64,000 nt of DNA from Paenilisteria rustica (GCF_013820765.1 NZ_JABJVM010000002.1:62001-126000); one strand, 5' to 3'. Positions 29,270 through 40,255 are shown, counted from the stretch's first letter. Numbers and translations: made by a program. The notes: generated by a model from the letters alone, not told the origin.

Positions 29270-31633
29270 ATGATTCATTCTAAATATAAATGGCAAGTGG
29301 AGACGGCGGATGCGGCGGCGATGCAACAGGTGGCTGATGAGCTGAAATGTACGCTACCGATGGCGGAATTATTTGCGCGTCGCAAGGTCACGACTGCTGG
29401 TCAATTGGATAAATTTTTAAATCCGGATAAGTATGAAGCGTATGATCCGTTTTTGTTTGCAGAGATGGGGCTTGCGGTCGACCGGATTAAGCAGGCGATT
29501 GAGGCCGAGGAGCAGATTCTTGTTTATGGGGATTATGACGCGGATGGTGTGACGAGTGTAACGGTGTTGTTGAAAACGTTGCGTAAACTTGGCGCGAATG
29601 CTGATTTTTATATTCCGAATCGCTTTACGGAAGGCTATGGACCGAATGTGGCGGCTTTTACGCAGGCGAAGGATTCGGGCGTGGATTTGTTGATTACGGT
29701 GGATAATGGGATTTCGGCGCTTGATGTGATGGCGCATGCGAAGGAGATTGGTCTAGATGTAATTGTGACGGATCATCATGAGGCGAAGGAAACGATGCCT
29801 GAGGCGGTCGCTGTGATTCATCCACGTCATCCGGAGTCTAATTACCCATTTCCTGATTTAGCGGGTGTTGGGGTGGCTTACAAGCTGGCTCACGCGTTGT
29901 TAGGCGAGGAACCGACGGAATTGCTGGACTTAGTGGCGATTGGGACGGTGGCGGATTTGGTTTCGCTGACGGATGAGAACCGGTTATTTGTGCAAAAAGG
30001 ACTGCGAATTCTGCGGGAGAATGCGAATATCGGTGTGTCTGCTTTGGCAAAACTGGCTAGCGCGAAACTTCCTGAGGCGAATGAGGAGACGATTGGTTTC
30101 GTGATTGCGCCACGTTTGAATGCAGTTGGTCGTTTAGGCCCTGCGGATCCGGCGGCTGATTTATTGCTTACGGAAGATCCGGAAGAGGCGGTTTTCTTGG
30201 CGGAGGAAATTGATGAGGCAAATAAAGAACGGCAAACGATTGTGGCACAGATTGCTGAGGAAGCGATTGCGATGATTGAAGCGGAGTTTCTTGGTGAAGG
30301 GAATGAAGTGCTTGTCATCGGGAAAGCGGGCTGGAATCCTGGTGTTGTTGGGATTGTGGCTTCGCGTTTGGTGGATCGTTACGCGCGACCTGTGATTGTG
30401 CTTGGTTTTGATGAGGTGACGGGAATCGCGAAAGGTTCTGGGCGGAGTATCGAGGCGTTTCATTTATACCAAGCGCTTGATGCGAACCAGGAGCTTTTAA
30501 AAGCGTTTGGTGGACATCCAATGGCGGCTGGTATGACGCTTGATGTAGCGGATGTGGCGACGTTGCGGGCCAATTTATCGAAGCTGGCTCGGGAAACGTT
30601 GTCGCCGGATGATTTTGTGTCGATTTTGCGTGTGGAAGAGGCGATTCCAGTTGAGACGGTGACGATTGATTTTATCACGCAGTTGAACAAGTTGGCGCCT
30701 TTTGGTACGGATAATCCCAAACCAGTTTTTGCGTTGGAAGGTGTTCGGTTGAGCGGTACGAAGCGGATTGGCGCGGACAAGAACCATCTGAAAACGGCGA
30801 TTACAGCAGATTCAGGTGCTTCGGTTGATGCAGTTGGATTTGGAACTGGCGAGCTCGTTGAAAAAATTTCTCCGATGGCAAAAGTGGATGTGGTCGGCGA
30901 ATTATCGATCAATGAATGGAATAATATGCGTAAACCGCAACTCCGCATCGTGGATTTGAAAATTGGACATTGGCAATTGTTTGATGTCAGAAGTCGCGCG
31001 GAATGGGAAAAGTTGCTGCAAACGGATGGTATGGCGGATAAAGTTTTCGTGTGTTTCCAAGACGGAACTAAGGAAAAATTGTTAGCGTCTAATGCGAATC
31101 TTGTTTGTGCGCAGATTCAGTCGATCGAGGACTGCGTGGATGCTGCGACGAAAGACCTTATTTTTGCGGATATGCCGGATGATGTGGCTTTGCTTGAGGC
31201 ATTGGTTACGAACACGGCGGCGGATCGGATCTATTTGCATGTCGAAGCCGAAAATGGGAATGCGATTGCATCGATGCCTAGTCGGCAACATTTCGCGCAA
31301 CTCTATGCGGTACTAAAAAAACATCAACCTTTCCCGCTCGCTCAAAATATGTCGCGTCTTTGTAAACAATTTAGCTGGACGGATGATCAAGTTGATTTTA
31401 TGTCACGCGTGTTTTTTGATCTAAATTTTGCTACAATAGAGGATGGCGTGATTAGATTGAATGAAATTGGGGAAAAACGTAATCTGGAGGACTCGGCCGT
31501 TTATAAAGCTCGAGAATACCGTATTGCGATGGAACAGAAATTACTCTACTCCAATTACAACGAACTGTACGATTGGATGGAGAAGCTGATGAATTCGAAG
31601 GGGAATTCAATTTTGGAGGAAATAGTGAAATGA
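29270..31633 (+). CDS. recJ: Single-stranded-DNA 5'-3' exonuclease RecJ
   Basis: 787 aa, the long Firmicute form. DHH phosphoesterase core with [10 protein letters not shown] and VTDHHEAKE (metal ligands), the DHHA1 region ending [12 protein letters not shown], an OB fold and a C-terminal extension of about 220 residues seen in Bacillus-type RecJ. Acts in recombination and mismatch repair. GAGGGGTGG upstream. Its stop overlaps the apt start (ATGA). Confidence 0.97.
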   Translation: MIHSKYKWQVETADAAAMQQVADELKCTLPMAELFARRKVTTAGQLDKFLNPDKYEAYDPFLFAEMGLAVDRIKQAIEAEEQILVYGDYDADGVTSVTVLLKTLRKLGANADFYIPNRFTEGYGPNVAAFTQAKDSGVDLLITVDNGISALDVMAHAKEIGLDVIVTDHHEAKETMPEAVAVIHPRHPESNYPFPDLAGVGVAYKLAHALLGEEPTELLDLVAIGTVADLVSLTDENRLFVQKGLRILRENANIGVSALAKLASAKLPEANEETIGFVIAPRLNAVGRLGPADPAADLLLTEDPEEAVFLAEEIDEANKERQTIVAQIAEEAIAMIEAEFLGEGNEVLVIGKAGWNPGVVGIVASRLVDRYARPVIVLGFDEVTGIAKGSGRSIEAFHLYQALDANQELLKAFGGHPMAAGMTLDVADVATLRANLSKLARETLSPDDFVSILRVEEAIPVETVTIDFITQLNKLAPFGTDNPKPVFALEGVRLSGTKRIGADKNHLKTAITADSGASVDAVGFGTGELVEKISPMAKVDVVGELSINEWNNMRKPQLRIVDLKIGHWQLFDVRSRAEWEKLLQTDGMADKVFVCFQDGTKEKLLASNANLVCAQIQSIEDCVDAATKDLIFADMPDDVALLEALVTNTAADRIYLHVEAENGNAIASMPSRQHFAQLYAVLKKHQPFPLAQNMSRLCKQFSWTDDQVDFMSRVFFDLNFATIEDGVIRLNEIGEKRNLEDSAVYKAREYRIAMEQKLLYSNYNELYDWMEKLMNSKGNSILEEIVK

Positions 31634-32151
31634 ACTTAGAAGAATTGAGAAGTTATGTAGCGATTGTTAATGATTGGCCGAAAGAAGGAATTGTTTTTAA
31701 AGATATTACGCCATTGATGAGTCATGGTGAGGCTTACAAGTTTGCGACGGATCAAATTGTAGAATATGCAAAAAAATTAAGTGTGGATGTCATTGTTGGA
31801 CCTGAAGCGCGTGGTTTTATTATCGGATGTCCGGTGGCTTATTCGCTTGGAATTGGCTTTGCACCAGTTCGTAAACCGAATAAATTGCCGCGTGAAACGG
31901 TGGATATGGAATACGATTTAGAGTATGGCACGAATAAATTATCGATGCATAAAGATGCGATTCAACCTGGACAACGGGTGCTTATTACGGATGATTTGTT
32001 AGCGACTGGTGGCACGATTGAGGCGACGATTAAACTTGTCGAAGAACTCGGCGGCGTTGTGGCTGGCTGTGCTTTCTTAATCGAACTAACAGAGCTTGAA
32101 GGCCATAAAAAATTAGAAGGATATGACCGCCTAATTTTGATGGATTTCTAA
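31630..32151 (+). CDS. apt: Adenine phosphoribosyltransferase
   Basis: Salvages adenine to AMP using PRPP. 173 aa. PRPP-binding signature [21 protein letters not shown] near the base pocket, and the flexible-loop residues [13 protein letters not shown]. Start is the ATG at 31630 (overlapping the recJ stop), with TTGGAGGA inside recJ. The apt-relA neighbourhood is standard in Bacilli. Confidence 0.97.
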   Translation: MNLEELRSYVAIVNDWPKEGIVFKDITPLMSHGEAYKFATDQIVEYAKKLSVDVIVGPEARGFIIGCPVAYSLGIGFAPVRKPNKLPRETVDMEYDLEYGTNKLSMHKDAIQPGQRVLITDDLLATGGTIEATIKLVEELGGVVAGCAFLIELTELEGHKKLEGYDRLILMDF

Positions 32152-32222
32152 GGCTATTTTCAAAAAAAGTGTTTTTTCAGGCTCAAGCAACAAAATTACT
32201 TTGTGAGTCGTCTAAAACATGT

Positions 32223-32275
32223 TATAATATCAAATAAGAATTATTTTAAAAAGCACTCATTCGTGGGTGCTTTTA
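32223..32275 (+). promoter_or_regulatory. relA promoter and leader hairpin
   Basis: Extended -10 TGTTATAAT ending at 32228. The leader then carries AAAAGCACTC / GGGTGCTTTT (32250-32275) with a 6-nt loop, a terminator-like hairpin inside the expected relA leader. Whether it attenuates or is only a stabilising hairpin is unknown. Confidence 0.55.
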
Positions 32276-32318
32276 CATACTTTATAGATAGCGTGGATGA
32301 AAAGGGTGTGGGGACATT

Positions 32319-34538
32319 ATGGCTAAAGAACAAAATTTAACAGCGGATCAAGTAATTGAAATGGCTTCTCATTACATGAATGAGGAGCATCTTGCGGTTG
32401 TCAAAAAGGCGTGTGACTATGCACGTGAGGCGCACAAGGATCAATTCCGTAAATCGGGGGAACCTTACATTATTCACCCTATCCAAGTGGCAGGAATTTT
32501 GGTGGAGCTGGAGATGGATCCGGCTACTGTTGCTTCTGGATTTTTGCACGATGTTGTAGAAGATACGCCAATTACATTGCAGGATTTAGAAGAGGCGTTT
32601 AGCCCAGAAATTGCGATGATTGTCGATGGCGTTACGAAACTTGGAAAAATTAAATACAAATCGCATGAGGAGCAACAAGCGGAGAATCACCGTAAAATGT
32701 TCATCGCGATGGCGCAGGATATTCGCGTTATGCTCGTGAAATTGGCAGATAGACTGCACAATATGCGGACATTGAAACATTTACCGGTGGAGAAACAGCG
32801 CCGTATTGCGAATGAGACGTTAGAAATTTTCGCACCGATTGCGCATCGTTTGGGGATTTCCCGTGTAAAATGGGAGCTTGAGGACACCGCGTTACGTTAT
32901 TTGAATCCGCAACAATATTACCGCATTGTGCATTTGATGAAGCAGAAGCGGGAAGAGCGGGAACGTTATTTGCGAGATGTGATTGATGGCGTGAATGAGA
33001 ATTTGGATGAGTTAAATATCAAGGCGGATATTTCTGGTCGCCCGAAACATATTTATTCGATTTACCGCAAAATGTCGGAGCAACACAAGCAGTTTAACGA
33101 AATCTATGATCTGCTAGCGGTTCGGATTTTAGTGGATAGCATCAAGGATTGTTACGCGGTTCTTGGTATCATCCATACGCGTTGGAAGCCGATGCCGGGC
33201 CGTTTTAAAGATTATATTGCGATGCCGAAATCAAACATGTATCAGTCGCTTCATACGACGGTGATTGGTCCGCAAGGCGAGCCGTTAGAGGTGCAAATTC
33301 GGACGCTGGAAATGCACCAAATCGCAGAGTACGGGGTTGCGGCGCATTGGGCTTACAAAGAGGGGAAAGTCATCAATTCGAAGACTTCCTTCGACAACAA
33401 AATGAGCTGGTTCCGCGAAATTATTGAATATCAAAATGAGTCGGAAAACGCCGAGGAATTCATGGAATCGCTGAAACTGGACTTGTTCACCGATGTCGTC
33501 TATGTTTTTACACCAAAAGGAGATGTGTTCGAGCTGCCAAACGGTTCTGTACCGCTTGATTTTGCTTATCGAATCCATACCGAAATTGGGAACAAGACGA
33601 TAGGCGCCAAAATCAATGGCAAAATTGTCACGCTTGATTATAAGCTGAAAACAGGCGATATCATTGAAATTTTGACGTCGAAACATTCGTATGGACCAAG
33701 TCGTGATTGGCTGAAACTCGTGCAGACGTCGCAAGCGAAAAATAAGATTCGTCAGTTCTTCAAACGTCAAGCGAAGGAAGAGAACGTCGAAAAAGGCCGC
33801 GATATGGTTGAAAAAGAGTTGCGCCAACTTGACTTTGATCCGAAGAAAGTAATGACAACGGAAAATATGAATAAGCTTGGAGAACGCCTGAATTTTAGTC
33901 ATGAAGATGATTTGTTTGCGGCGGTAGGTTATAACGGTATTACAGCGCTTCAAGTTGCGAATCGTTTGACGGAGAAAGAGCGCCGCATACGGGAATTGGA
34001 AGAGCAAGCAGAAATGCTAACAAATAAAATTGAAGCGAAGCCGAAACACACGACGGACAGCAATAACGAGCGGCTTAAAATCAAGCATAATGCAGGCGTG
34101 GTTGTGCAAGGTGTTGGTAATTTACTCATCCGTTTATCGCGCTGTTGTAATCCAGTTCCGGGTGACGAAATCGTTGGTTATATCACAAAAGGCCGCGGTA
34201 TTTCGATTCACCGGAAAGATTGTCCGAATGTCACTGGTCCAGATACTGAGCGTTTGATCGATGTTGATTGGGAAGACGCGGATATGACGGCTAAAACGGA
34301 CTACAACGTCGATATTGAGGTGTTTGGCTATAATCGTAATGGTATGCTGAATGATATCTTACAAGTCGTGAACAGCCTTACAAGCAATATTAACGGCGTC
34401 AATGCAAAAGTTGATAATAACAAAATGGCGACGCTCGTTCTGACGCTTCAGATTCATAATATTAATCATTTGCAACGCGTTGTCGATAAGATCAAGCAAG
34501 TTCCTGATGTCTACACGGTTAGACGTTTAATGAATTGA
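32319..34538 (+). CDS. relA: Bifunctional (p)ppGpp synthetase/hydrolase (Rel)
   Basis: Ribosome-associated stringent-response enzyme. 739 aa: HD hydrolase domain with intact metal motif FLHDVVEDT and ADRLHNMRTL, so it can degrade as well as make (p)ppGpp; synthetase domain (about 235-350, DLLAVRILVDSIKDCY and YQSLHTTVIGP), TGS domain (about 393-453, VFELPNGSVPLDFAYRIH), zinc-finger-type region (SRCCNPVPGD) and C-terminal ACT. Preceded by GTGTGGGG. dtd follows 21 bases downstream, as in other Bacilli. Confidence 0.97.
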   Translation: MAKEQNLTADQVIEMASHYMNEEHLAVVKKACDYAREAHKDQFRKSGEPYIIHPIQVAGILVELEMDPATVASGFLHDVVEDTPITLQDLEEAFSPEIAMIVDGVTKLGKIKYKSHEEQQAENHRKMFIAMAQDIRVMLVKLADRLHNMRTLKHLPVEKQRRIANETLEIFAPIAHRLGISRVKWELEDTALRYLNPQQYYRIVHLMKQKREERERYLRDVIDGVNENLDELNIKADISGRPKHIYSIYRKMSEQHKQFNEIYDLLAVRILVDSIKDCYAVLGIIHTRWKPMPGRFKDYIAMPKSNMYQSLHTTVIGPQGEPLEVQIRTLEMHQIAEYGVAAHWAYKEGKVINSKTSFDNKMSWFREIIEYQNESENAEEFMESLKLDLFTDVVYVFTPKGDVFELPNGSVPLDFAYRIHTEIGNKTIGAKINGKIVTLDYKLKTGDIIEILTSKHSYGPSRDWLKLVQTSQAKNKIRQFFKRQAKEENVEKGRDMVEKELRQLDFDPKKVMTTENMNKLGERLNFSHEDDLFAAVGYNGITALQVANRLTEKERRIRELEEQAEMLTNKIEAKPKHTTDSNNERLKIKHNAGVVVQGVGNLLIRLSRCCNPVPGDEIVGYITKGRGISIHRKDCPNVTGPDTERLIDVDWEDADMTAKTDYNVDIEVFGYNRNGMLNDILQVVNSLTSNINGVNAKVDNNKMATLVLTLQIHNINHLQRVVDKIKQVPDVYTVRRLMN

Positions 34539-34559
34539 GGCTGACTGGGGGAATTTAGT

Positions 34560-35015
34560 ATGCGAGTTGTGGCGCAACGCTGTTATGAAGCAAGTGTAAC
34601 GATTGATGATGAAAATGTGGGAGAAATCGCTGGTGGGCTTTGTCTGCTAGTTGGTTTCACGCATGGCGATACAGAAGAAGACGTAACGTATATTGTGAAT
34701 AAAATTGTCGGATTGCGTATTTTTGAAGACGATGAGGATAAAATGAATTTGTCGATTCGAGATTTTGGCGGGGCAATTCTTAGTGTTTCTCAGTTCACTT
34801 TATATGCCGATGTGAAAAAGGGGCGCCGTCCGAGTTTTACGAATTCGGCGGCTCCTGATGCGGCATCGGATTTGTATGATTTGTTTAACAAACTGCTTGC
34901 GGCTGAAGGGATTGTCGTTGAGACTGGGGTTTTCGGTGCGATGATGGATGTGCGGATTGTGAACCATGGTCCGGTGACGATTATTTTGGACTCGCAGGAG
35001 TTGTTGGGGAAATAG
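34560..35015 (+). CDS. dtd: D-aminoacyl-tRNA deacylase
   Basis: Removes D-amino acids (and glycine) wrongly attached to tRNA. 151 aa with both family motifs: SQFTLYAD and the cis Gly-Pro site in [11 protein letters not shown]. Start MRVVAQR is standard. Probably translated from the relA transcript and ended by a perfect terminator. Confidence 0.96.
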   Translation: MRVVAQRCYEASVTIDDENVGEIAGGLCLLVGFTHGDTEEDVTYIVNKIVGLRIFEDDEDKMNLSIRDFGGAILSVSQFTLYADVKKGRRPSFTNSAAPDAASDLYDLFNKLLAAEGIVVETGVFGAMMDVRIVNHGPVTIILDSQELLGK

Positions 35016-35034
35016 GGTTGTGGGTTAGGTAATG

Positions 35035-35079
35035 AAAAAATGCTAGGACAAGATTTGGAATCTTGTCCTAGCATTTTTT
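35035..35079 (+). terminator. Perfect intrinsic terminator after dtd
   Basis: AAATGCTAGGACAAGAT and ATCTTGTCCTAGCATTT pair without mismatch around TTGGA; flanking A-run and T-run make it work on both strands. Confidence 0.93.
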
Positions 35080-35122
35080 GTGTTTTATTTTGTTTTGGGA
35101 AATGTTTGGGCGTCTTTGTTTC

Positions 35123-35362
35123 GCGTCTCCGAATCGGGTCTCACGGGCTAGCTCCTCGAAATTTTCGTGCCCTCCACAAAAACCAAGTGCGGGTTTTGCG
35201 TCTCCGAATCGGACTTCAAGAGCCAGACTCTCGGAAATTGTTGATACTCTTAGGAATCGTATTTTGGTTCCTTAGAGTATCAATATGAGTGCGAGCAAAG
35301 GGAGCATTCTATCCCTGCTGCCTCTAACAATTTCTGTCGAGTCTAACGGGCTCTTTCAGTAC
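35123..35362 (-). repeat. GC-rich mosaic repeat block related to 14.5 kb
   Basis: Read on the minus strand it contains CTGAAAGAGCCCGTTAGA, AAATTGTTAGAGGC, hairpin copy 6, CGAGAGTCTGGC, then ACCCGCACTTGGTTTTTG and GAGGGCACGAAA; all have close matches in repeat unit B at 14618-14740. GCGTCTCCGAATCGG occurs twice on the plus strand (35123 and 35198, 75 bp apart). No coding capacity. It ends at the stop codon of the minus-strand amidase gene. Confidence 0.8.
35240..35289 (-). repeat. CATATTG...CAACAA hairpin repeat, copy 6
   Basis: On the minus strand CATATTGATACTCTAAGGAA... pairs with ...TTCCTAAGAGTATCAACAA, the longest stem of the family (about 15 bp with minor mismatches). Confidence 0.8.
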
Positions 35363-36649
35363 CTAATTTTTAAAATACCCGCTCAACCCCTCAAAAATTG
35401 AATCGGCGACGTCTTCGCGGAAGCTGTTGGAGTTCATTTTTTCTTCGTCGATGCTTGAGCTTAGGTAACCTAGTTCTAGCAACACGGATGGTTGGGTGTT
35501 TTCGCGTAGTACATAGAAGTCGCCGGAGCGTGTGCCGCGATTTTTGCTTGATAGGTTACTTGCTAGGCTCGCGTTGATGCTTTCGGCTAAGCTTTGGTCT
35601 TTGTTTTTATAGTAGTACGTTGTTTGTCCGTTGACACTTGCGTCGCTTGCGTCTTCTACGGAATCAAAATGAAGCGAGATGAAGGCGTCTGCGTTGTATT
35701 TTTCTGCTTTTCGAGCGCGATCTTTCAGGGAAACATATTCATCGCTATCCCTTGTTAAAATAACTTTTGCACCGCTTTGTTCTAGGCGTTTAGCTACCGA
35801 TTTGGCTGTTTTTAAGGTTGCTTTCTTTTCTACGGTACCATTCTGACCTTGTGCGCCTGGATCGTTTCCTCCGTGACCTGGATCAATAACGATGGTTGCC
35901 TCGGCGAGTGATGTTGTTTTGGATTTTGGTGCGCTTTTGGTTTTGGATGTTGAGACGTCGACAACCCAGTTTGCGACGTAACCTTGTGCGCCAGATGATG
36001 TTGTTATTTGATACCAATCACCTTGCACGCCGTCAATATTATAGACGGTTCCGGCATCGGCTTTCTCAATCGTGTTATTGTTGCGACCTGGACCTGAACG
36101 GATATTCGTGCCGTTAGATCGGATGGTGACGGTTTGCAAATTGCTTTTCGATTCTTTGGTTGCTGATTCTTGCATCTTAATGTATGTCGAGTTCACCCAC
36201 GCTGTTTGACCTTGGTACTGGATTTGCGTCCAACCATTGGATTGACTTGTGACGGTGATTTGATCGCCGCCTTTCAAGTTTCCGAGGATGGTACTGTTTG
36301 TGGATGGTTTGCTACGAACATTCAGACCGCCGTCACTTGTAACGGTAGCGAGACTGTTACTGGAAGCACTGACATCGATATTTTTAACGAGCCAGCTTGC
36401 CACGTAACCACTTTGCCCGTTTTCGAGGCGAACTTTGTACCACTTATTTTCCTCATCGATCACGTTTAGAATTTCATTTTTTCTGACTTGAGATGTGACG
36501 TCGAATGCGAGTCCTGGTCCGCTTCTGACGTTTAGAACCTCTGCTTTTACTTGCACCGTGTTTGCATTTGCCATCGCGATTGTAGACAAGATGCCGGCTC
36601 CAATAAGCAAGAACGAGAGCACGGTTATAAACAGGAACTTATTTTTCAT
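35363..36649 (-). CDS. Secreted N-acetylmuramoyl-L-alanine amidase with three SH3 domains
   Basis: Cell-wall hydrolase. 428 aa: signal peptide (cleavage likely after the ALA-like MANA), three bacterial SH3 (SH3_3) repeats with LNVRSGPGLAFDVT, LNVRSKPSTNSTIL and TNIRSGPGRNNNTI, a Ser/Lys linker, then an Amidase_3 catalytic domain. Zinc and catalytic residues: His in VIDPGHGGNDPGA, Glu in GTVEKKA, His in SLHFDSV, Glu in LLELGYLSS. Start is the ATG at 36649, nine bases from AGGTGG (TTG at 36652 is possible). It faces dtd and diverges from the hisS T-box. Confidence 0.93.
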   Translation of the reverse strand: MKNKFLFITVLSFLLIGAGILSTIAMANANTVQVKAEVLNVRSGPGLAFDVTSQVRKNEILNVIDEENKWYKVRLENGQSGYVASWLVKNIDVSASSNSLATVTSDGGLNVRSKPSTNSTILGNLKGGDQITVTSQSNGWTQIQYQGQTAWVNSTYIKMQESATKESKSNLQTVTIRSNGTNIRSGPGRNNNTIEKADAGTVYNIDGVQGDWYQITTSSGAQGYVANWVVDVSTSKTKSAPKSKTTSLAEATIVIDPGHGGNDPGAQGQNGTVEKKATLKTAKSVAKRLEQSGAKVILTRDSDEYVSLKDRARKAEKYNADAFISLHFDSVEDASDASVNGQTTYYYKNKDQSLAESINASLASNLSSKNRGTRSGDFYVLRENTQPSVLLELGYLSSSIDEEKMNSNSFREDVADSIFEGLSGYFKN

Positions 36650-36762
36650 CAATGGACACCACCTATACCCCTAAATAAATATCTACTATAAAAAGATTAT
36701 CACAAAACAAGGTATTATGAAACAGTAAACCCACAAATTCGCGATTATTTTTCAAAACGTTG

Positions 36763-36791
36763 TTGACTTTTGAGCCAAATTCTAGTAGTCT
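36763..36791 (+). promoter_or_regulatory. Promoter of the hisS-aspS operon
   Basis: TTGACT (36763-36768) and TAGTCT (36786-36791), 17-bp spacer, immediately upstream of the T-box leader. Confidence 0.7.
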
Positions 36792-36797
36792 TAAGGG

Positions 36798-37075
36798 TAA
36801 TTAATAGATGACCGATGACGGAGAAAAGTATAACAAGCATTTGCTGGTAAAGAGAGACGGGTTCCTAGGCTGTAAAACCTGTCGCAGTTAAATTGTTAGA
36901 AAGACACTCCAGAGGCTTCTTGCTGAAAGGCACATGATGCTTAGTAAGTAAGAACGTTGACAGGCGTTAACTGTTTTGAGTGGAGGGATTTTTTTGTTCC
37001 TCAATTTAGGGTGGTACCACGGGTTAACTCTCGTCCCTTGTTTTATTTAGTTAAGACAGGGGCGGGAGTTTTTTG
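36798..37075 (+). ncRNA. T-box leader of hisS-aspS
   Basis: Riboswitch that senses uncharged tRNA. The universal T-box AGGGTGGTACCACG lies at 37008-37021, followed by the terminator AACTCTCGTCCC / GGGGCGGGAGTT and TTTTTT (37026-37075). The Stem I specifier side contains GACAC (36903-36907), in which GAC (Asp) and CAC (His) overlap. That would suit an operon encoding both HisRS and AspRS. I placed the specifier by eye. Confidence 0.9.
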
Positions 37076-37100
37076 TGTTCCCATGGAAACACAAAAAACG
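37069..37100 (+). repeat. Second perfect hairpin after the T-box terminator
   Basis: TTTTTTGTGTT pairs with AACACAAAAAA around CCCATGGA. It uses the terminator's own T-run as its left arm, about 45 bases before the hisS start, so it forms only in read-through transcripts or as DNA. Confidence 0.65.
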
Positions 37101-37143
37101 CCAAAGCCAACGATACTATCGTAATTTTTAGGAGGGATAAGGC

Positions 37144-38436
37144 ATGCAGATGAAATTGCCAAGAGGAACACGCGATATTTTACCAGGAGAAGTAGAGAAA
37201 TGGCATTATGTAGAGCGCGTTTTTCAATCGATTTGTGAGAGATTTCAATATGAAGAAATTCGGACACCGATTTTTGAGCATACAGAATTATTCCAACGCG
37301 GCGTAGGAGATACAACGGACATCGTTTCAAAAGAGATGTACACGTTTCAAGATAAGAAAAATAGAAGTTTAACATTGCGCCCAGAAGGCACGGCATCCGT
37401 TGTGCGTGCGTTTGTAGAACATAAATTATTCGGACAAGTGAATCAACCAGTAAAGTTATATTACACAGGCCCGATGTTCCGCTACGAACGTCCGCAAGGC
37501 GCGAGACAACGCCAGTTCACTCAAATGGGGCTGGAGGCGCTTGGAAGTAATGATCCTGCGATTGATGCGGAGATTATTTCACTCGCAATGTCCTTCTATA
37601 AAGAATTGGGACTACAAAATATTGAACTCGTGATTAATAGTTTGGGCGATAAAGAAAGCCGTTTGAAGCATAAAGATGCATTAGTTGCGCATTTTGAGCC
37701 ACAAATCGATGAGTTTTGCGCGGATTGTCAAGTGCGTCTGCATAAAAATCCATTGCGCATTCTAGATTGTAAAGTCGATCATGCCCACCCGCTCATTGCG
37801 ACGGCGCCATCGATTTTGGAGTTTTTGAATGAGGAATCAACTGCTTATTTTGCAAAAGTGAAGACATATTTGGATGCATTAGGCATTGCTTATACAGTTG
37901 ATCCGACGCTTGTTCGTGGCTTGGATTATTACAATCATACGACATTTGAAATTATGAGTACGGCGGAAGGTTTTGGCGCAAAATCCACACTTTGTGGCGG
38001 CGGTCGTTATCACGGTTTGGTGCAAGAATTTGATGGACCGGAAACGCCGGGTGTTGGTTTCGGTCTAGGCGTGGAGCGTTTATTCGCTGCGTTGGATGTA
38101 GAAGGAATCGAACTTCCTGTGGCGCGCGAGCTTGACTGCTATGTTATTACAGCGACGGAAACGGCTGAGGTGAAGGCTGTGGCGATTGTTAACGAGCTAC
38201 GTTTAAACGGTTTTAGCGTGGAGAAAGACTACATGGCCCGCAAAATGAAAGGCCAATTAAAAGATGCAGATCGCAAAAATGCGCGGTTTACGATGATTTT
38301 AGGCGATACAGAACTTGAAAGTGGTACCTGCAAGTTGAAAAATATGAAAACAGGTGAGCAAACGGAAATCAATTTAGCGGCTGTGGTGGCTGGTTTACAG
38401 GCCGCACGCGAGCAAATAGAGGGGGAAAACAAATGA
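37144..38436 (+). CDS. hisS: Histidine-tRNA ligase
   Basis: Class II synthetase, 430 aa. Motif 2 region [15 protein letters not shown], HisA motif [13 protein letters not shown], motif 3 [11 protein letters not shown], and the C-terminal anticodon-binding domain. GGAGGG seven bases before ATG 37144. Its stop overlaps the aspS start (ATGA), so the two synthetases are translationally coupled under one T-box. Confidence 0.97.
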   Translation: MQMKLPRGTRDILPGEVEKWHYVERVFQSICERFQYEEIRTPIFEHTELFQRGVGDTTDIVSKEMYTFQDKKNRSLTLRPEGTASVVRAFVEHKLFGQVNQPVKLYYTGPMFRYERPQGARQRQFTQMGLEALGSNDPAIDAEIISLAMSFYKELGLQNIELVINSLGDKESRLKHKDALVAHFEPQIDEFCADCQVRLHKNPLRILDCKVDHAHPLIATAPSILEFLNEESTAYFAKVKTYLDALGIAYTVDPTLVRGLDYYNHTTFEIMSTAEGFGAKSTLCGGGRYHGLVQEFDGPETPGVGFGLGVERLFAALDVEGIELPVARELDCYVITATETAEVKAVAIVNELRLNGFSVEKDYMARKMKGQLKDADRKNARFTMILGDTELESGTCKLKNMKTGEQTEINLAAVVAGLQAAREQIEGENK

Positions 38437-40202
38437 AGAAAAGAACGTTGTATTGTGGCGATGTCACGGAGAAACATATCGGGGAAAAAGTAACGCTACA
38501 CGGCTGGGTACAAAAACGTCGTGATTTGGGAGGACTTATTTTTATCGATTTGCGCGATCGTGAAGGAATCGTCCAAGTAGTTTTTAATCCAGATTTTTCA
38601 GCAGAGGCGCTATCCATTGCCGAATCGGTTCGTAATGAGTTTGTGGTAACGGTTGTTGGGACGGTAGCTGCGAGAAGCGAAGGCGCGATCAACGATAAAT
38701 TAGCGACAGGTCGGATTGAAGTTTTAGCAGAGGAAATTGAAGTGTTGAATGCTTCGAAAACACCGCCATTCTATATTGAAGATGGTGTGAATGTATCGGA
38801 TGAATTGCGTTTGAAATATCGTTATTTGGATTTGCGTCGTCCTGAGATGAATCAAATTTTTCAGATGCGCCATACGGCCACGAAAACATTCCGCCAAAAA
38901 TTAGATCAAATGGGCTTTTTCGATATTGAAACACCGTATTTGACGAAGAGTACGCCAGAAGGTGCGCGTGATTATTTGGTACCGAGTCGTGTGTATCCAG
39001 GTAATTTCTATGCGCTGCCACAATCGCCGCAAATTTTGAAGCAGTTGTTGATGTCTGCTGGTTTTGATAAATATTACCAAGTGGTGCGTTGTTTCCGTGA
39101 TGAAGATTTGCGTGGGGATCGTCAACCGGAGTTTACCCAAATCGATTTAGAGACGAGTTTCCTGACGAAAGAGGAGATTCAAGAAATTACCGAAGAAATG
39201 TTGGTAGCAGTTGTTGAGGCGACGAAGGGAATTAAAATCGAGAAACCGTTCCCGCACATGACATACGCTGAGGCGATGGATCGTTTTGGTAGCGATAAAC
39301 CAGATGTACGTTTCGGCTTAGAACTGAAAAATATGGCAGAAGCAGTAGCGAATGTTGATTTCAAAGTGTTTACGAACGCGATCGAAAGCGGTGGCGAAGT
39401 AAAAGCAATCAATGCAAAAGGCGCAGCGGCGAACTATTCGCGTAAAGATATCGATGCGTTAGGCGAATTCGTTGGTAGATACGGCGCGAAAGGCCTTGCT
39501 TGGATGAAAGTAGAAGAGGATGGCTTCAAAGGGCCGATTGCCAAATTCTTCACACCGGAAAATCAGGAGGCAGTTGCAGGTGTTTTAGATGCGGAAGTTG
39601 GCGATTTATTACTATTTGTTGCGGATAAAGCAGAAGTAGTCGCGGCGTCACTTGGTGCGTTACGCTCGAAACTTGGGGAAGAGCTGGATTTGATTGATCG
39701 AAACGAATTGGCGTTTTTATGGGTGACAGATTGGCCGTTGTTCGAATACGATGAAGAAGCTGGCCGTTTCGTGTCCGCTCACCATCCATTCACGATGCCA
39801 CAAGACGCGTCATTGCTTGAAACCGCGCCAGAAAAAGCGATGGCAGAAGCGTATGATATCGTGTTAAACGGCTATGAAATTGGTGGAGGCTCACTCCGTA
39901 TTTATAAAAAAGAAATGCAACAACAAATGTTCCGCGCGCTTGGATTTACCGATGAAGAGGCAACAAATCAATTTGGTTTCTTGCTAGAAGCGTTGGAATA
40001 TGGAACACCGCCACATGGTGGAATTGCGCTTGGCTTGGACCGGATTATCATGATTCTTGCTGGCAGAAATAATTTACGCGACACGATTGCGTTCCCTAAA
40101 ACAGGAAGTGCAGCAGATCCGTTGACGAATGCGCCAAGTGAAGTTAGCGCGGCACAACTGGCCGAGCTAGAACTTGCGATTGAGGCGAAGAAAGCAGAAT
40201 AA
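38433..40202 (+). CDS. aspS: Aspartate-tRNA ligase
   Basis: Class II synthetase, 589 aa: N-terminal OB anticodon domain ([20 protein letters not shown]), catalytic motif 2 ([17 protein letters not shown]), the bacterial GAD insertion, and motif 3 [12 protein letters not shown]. Whether it is discriminating (Asp only) cannot be settled by eye. Overlaps hisS; a GAGGGGG site lies inside hisS. Confidence 0.97.
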   Translation: MKKRTLYCGDVTEKHIGEKVTLHGWVQKRRDLGGLIFIDLRDREGIVQVVFNPDFSAEALSIAESVRNEFVVTVVGTVAARSEGAINDKLATGRIEVLAEEIEVLNASKTPPFYIEDGVNVSDELRLKYRYLDLRRPEMNQIFQMRHTATKTFRQKLDQMGFFDIETPYLTKSTPEGARDYLVPSRVYPGNFYALPQSPQILKQLLMSAGFDKYYQVVRCFRDEDLRGDRQPEFTQIDLETSFLTKEEIQEITEEMLVAVVEATKGIKIEKPFPHMTYAEAMDRFGSDKPDVRFGLELKNMAEAVANVDFKVFTNAIESGGEVKAINAKGAAANYSRKDIDALGEFVGRYGAKGLAWMKVEEDGFKGPIAKFFTPENQEAVAGVLDAEVGDLLLFVADKAEVVAASLGALRSKLGEELDLIDRNELAFLWVTDWPLFEYDEEAGRFVSAHHPFTMPQDASLLETAPEKAMAEAYDIVLNGYEIGGGSLRIYKKEMQQQMFRALGFTDEEATNQFGFLLEALEYGTPPHGGIALGLDRIIMILAGRNNLRDTIAFPKTGSAADPLTNAPSEVSAAQLAELELAIEAKKAE

Positions 40203-40212
40203 AGTAATGAAA

Positions 40213-40255
40213 ACAGGATTCTCCACGTCGTTTATGTGGGGAATCCTATTTTTGT
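40213..40255 (+). terminator. Intrinsic terminator after aspS
   Basis: AGGATTCTCCAC / GTGGGGAATCCT stem, tail ATTTTTG. Confidence 0.88.
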
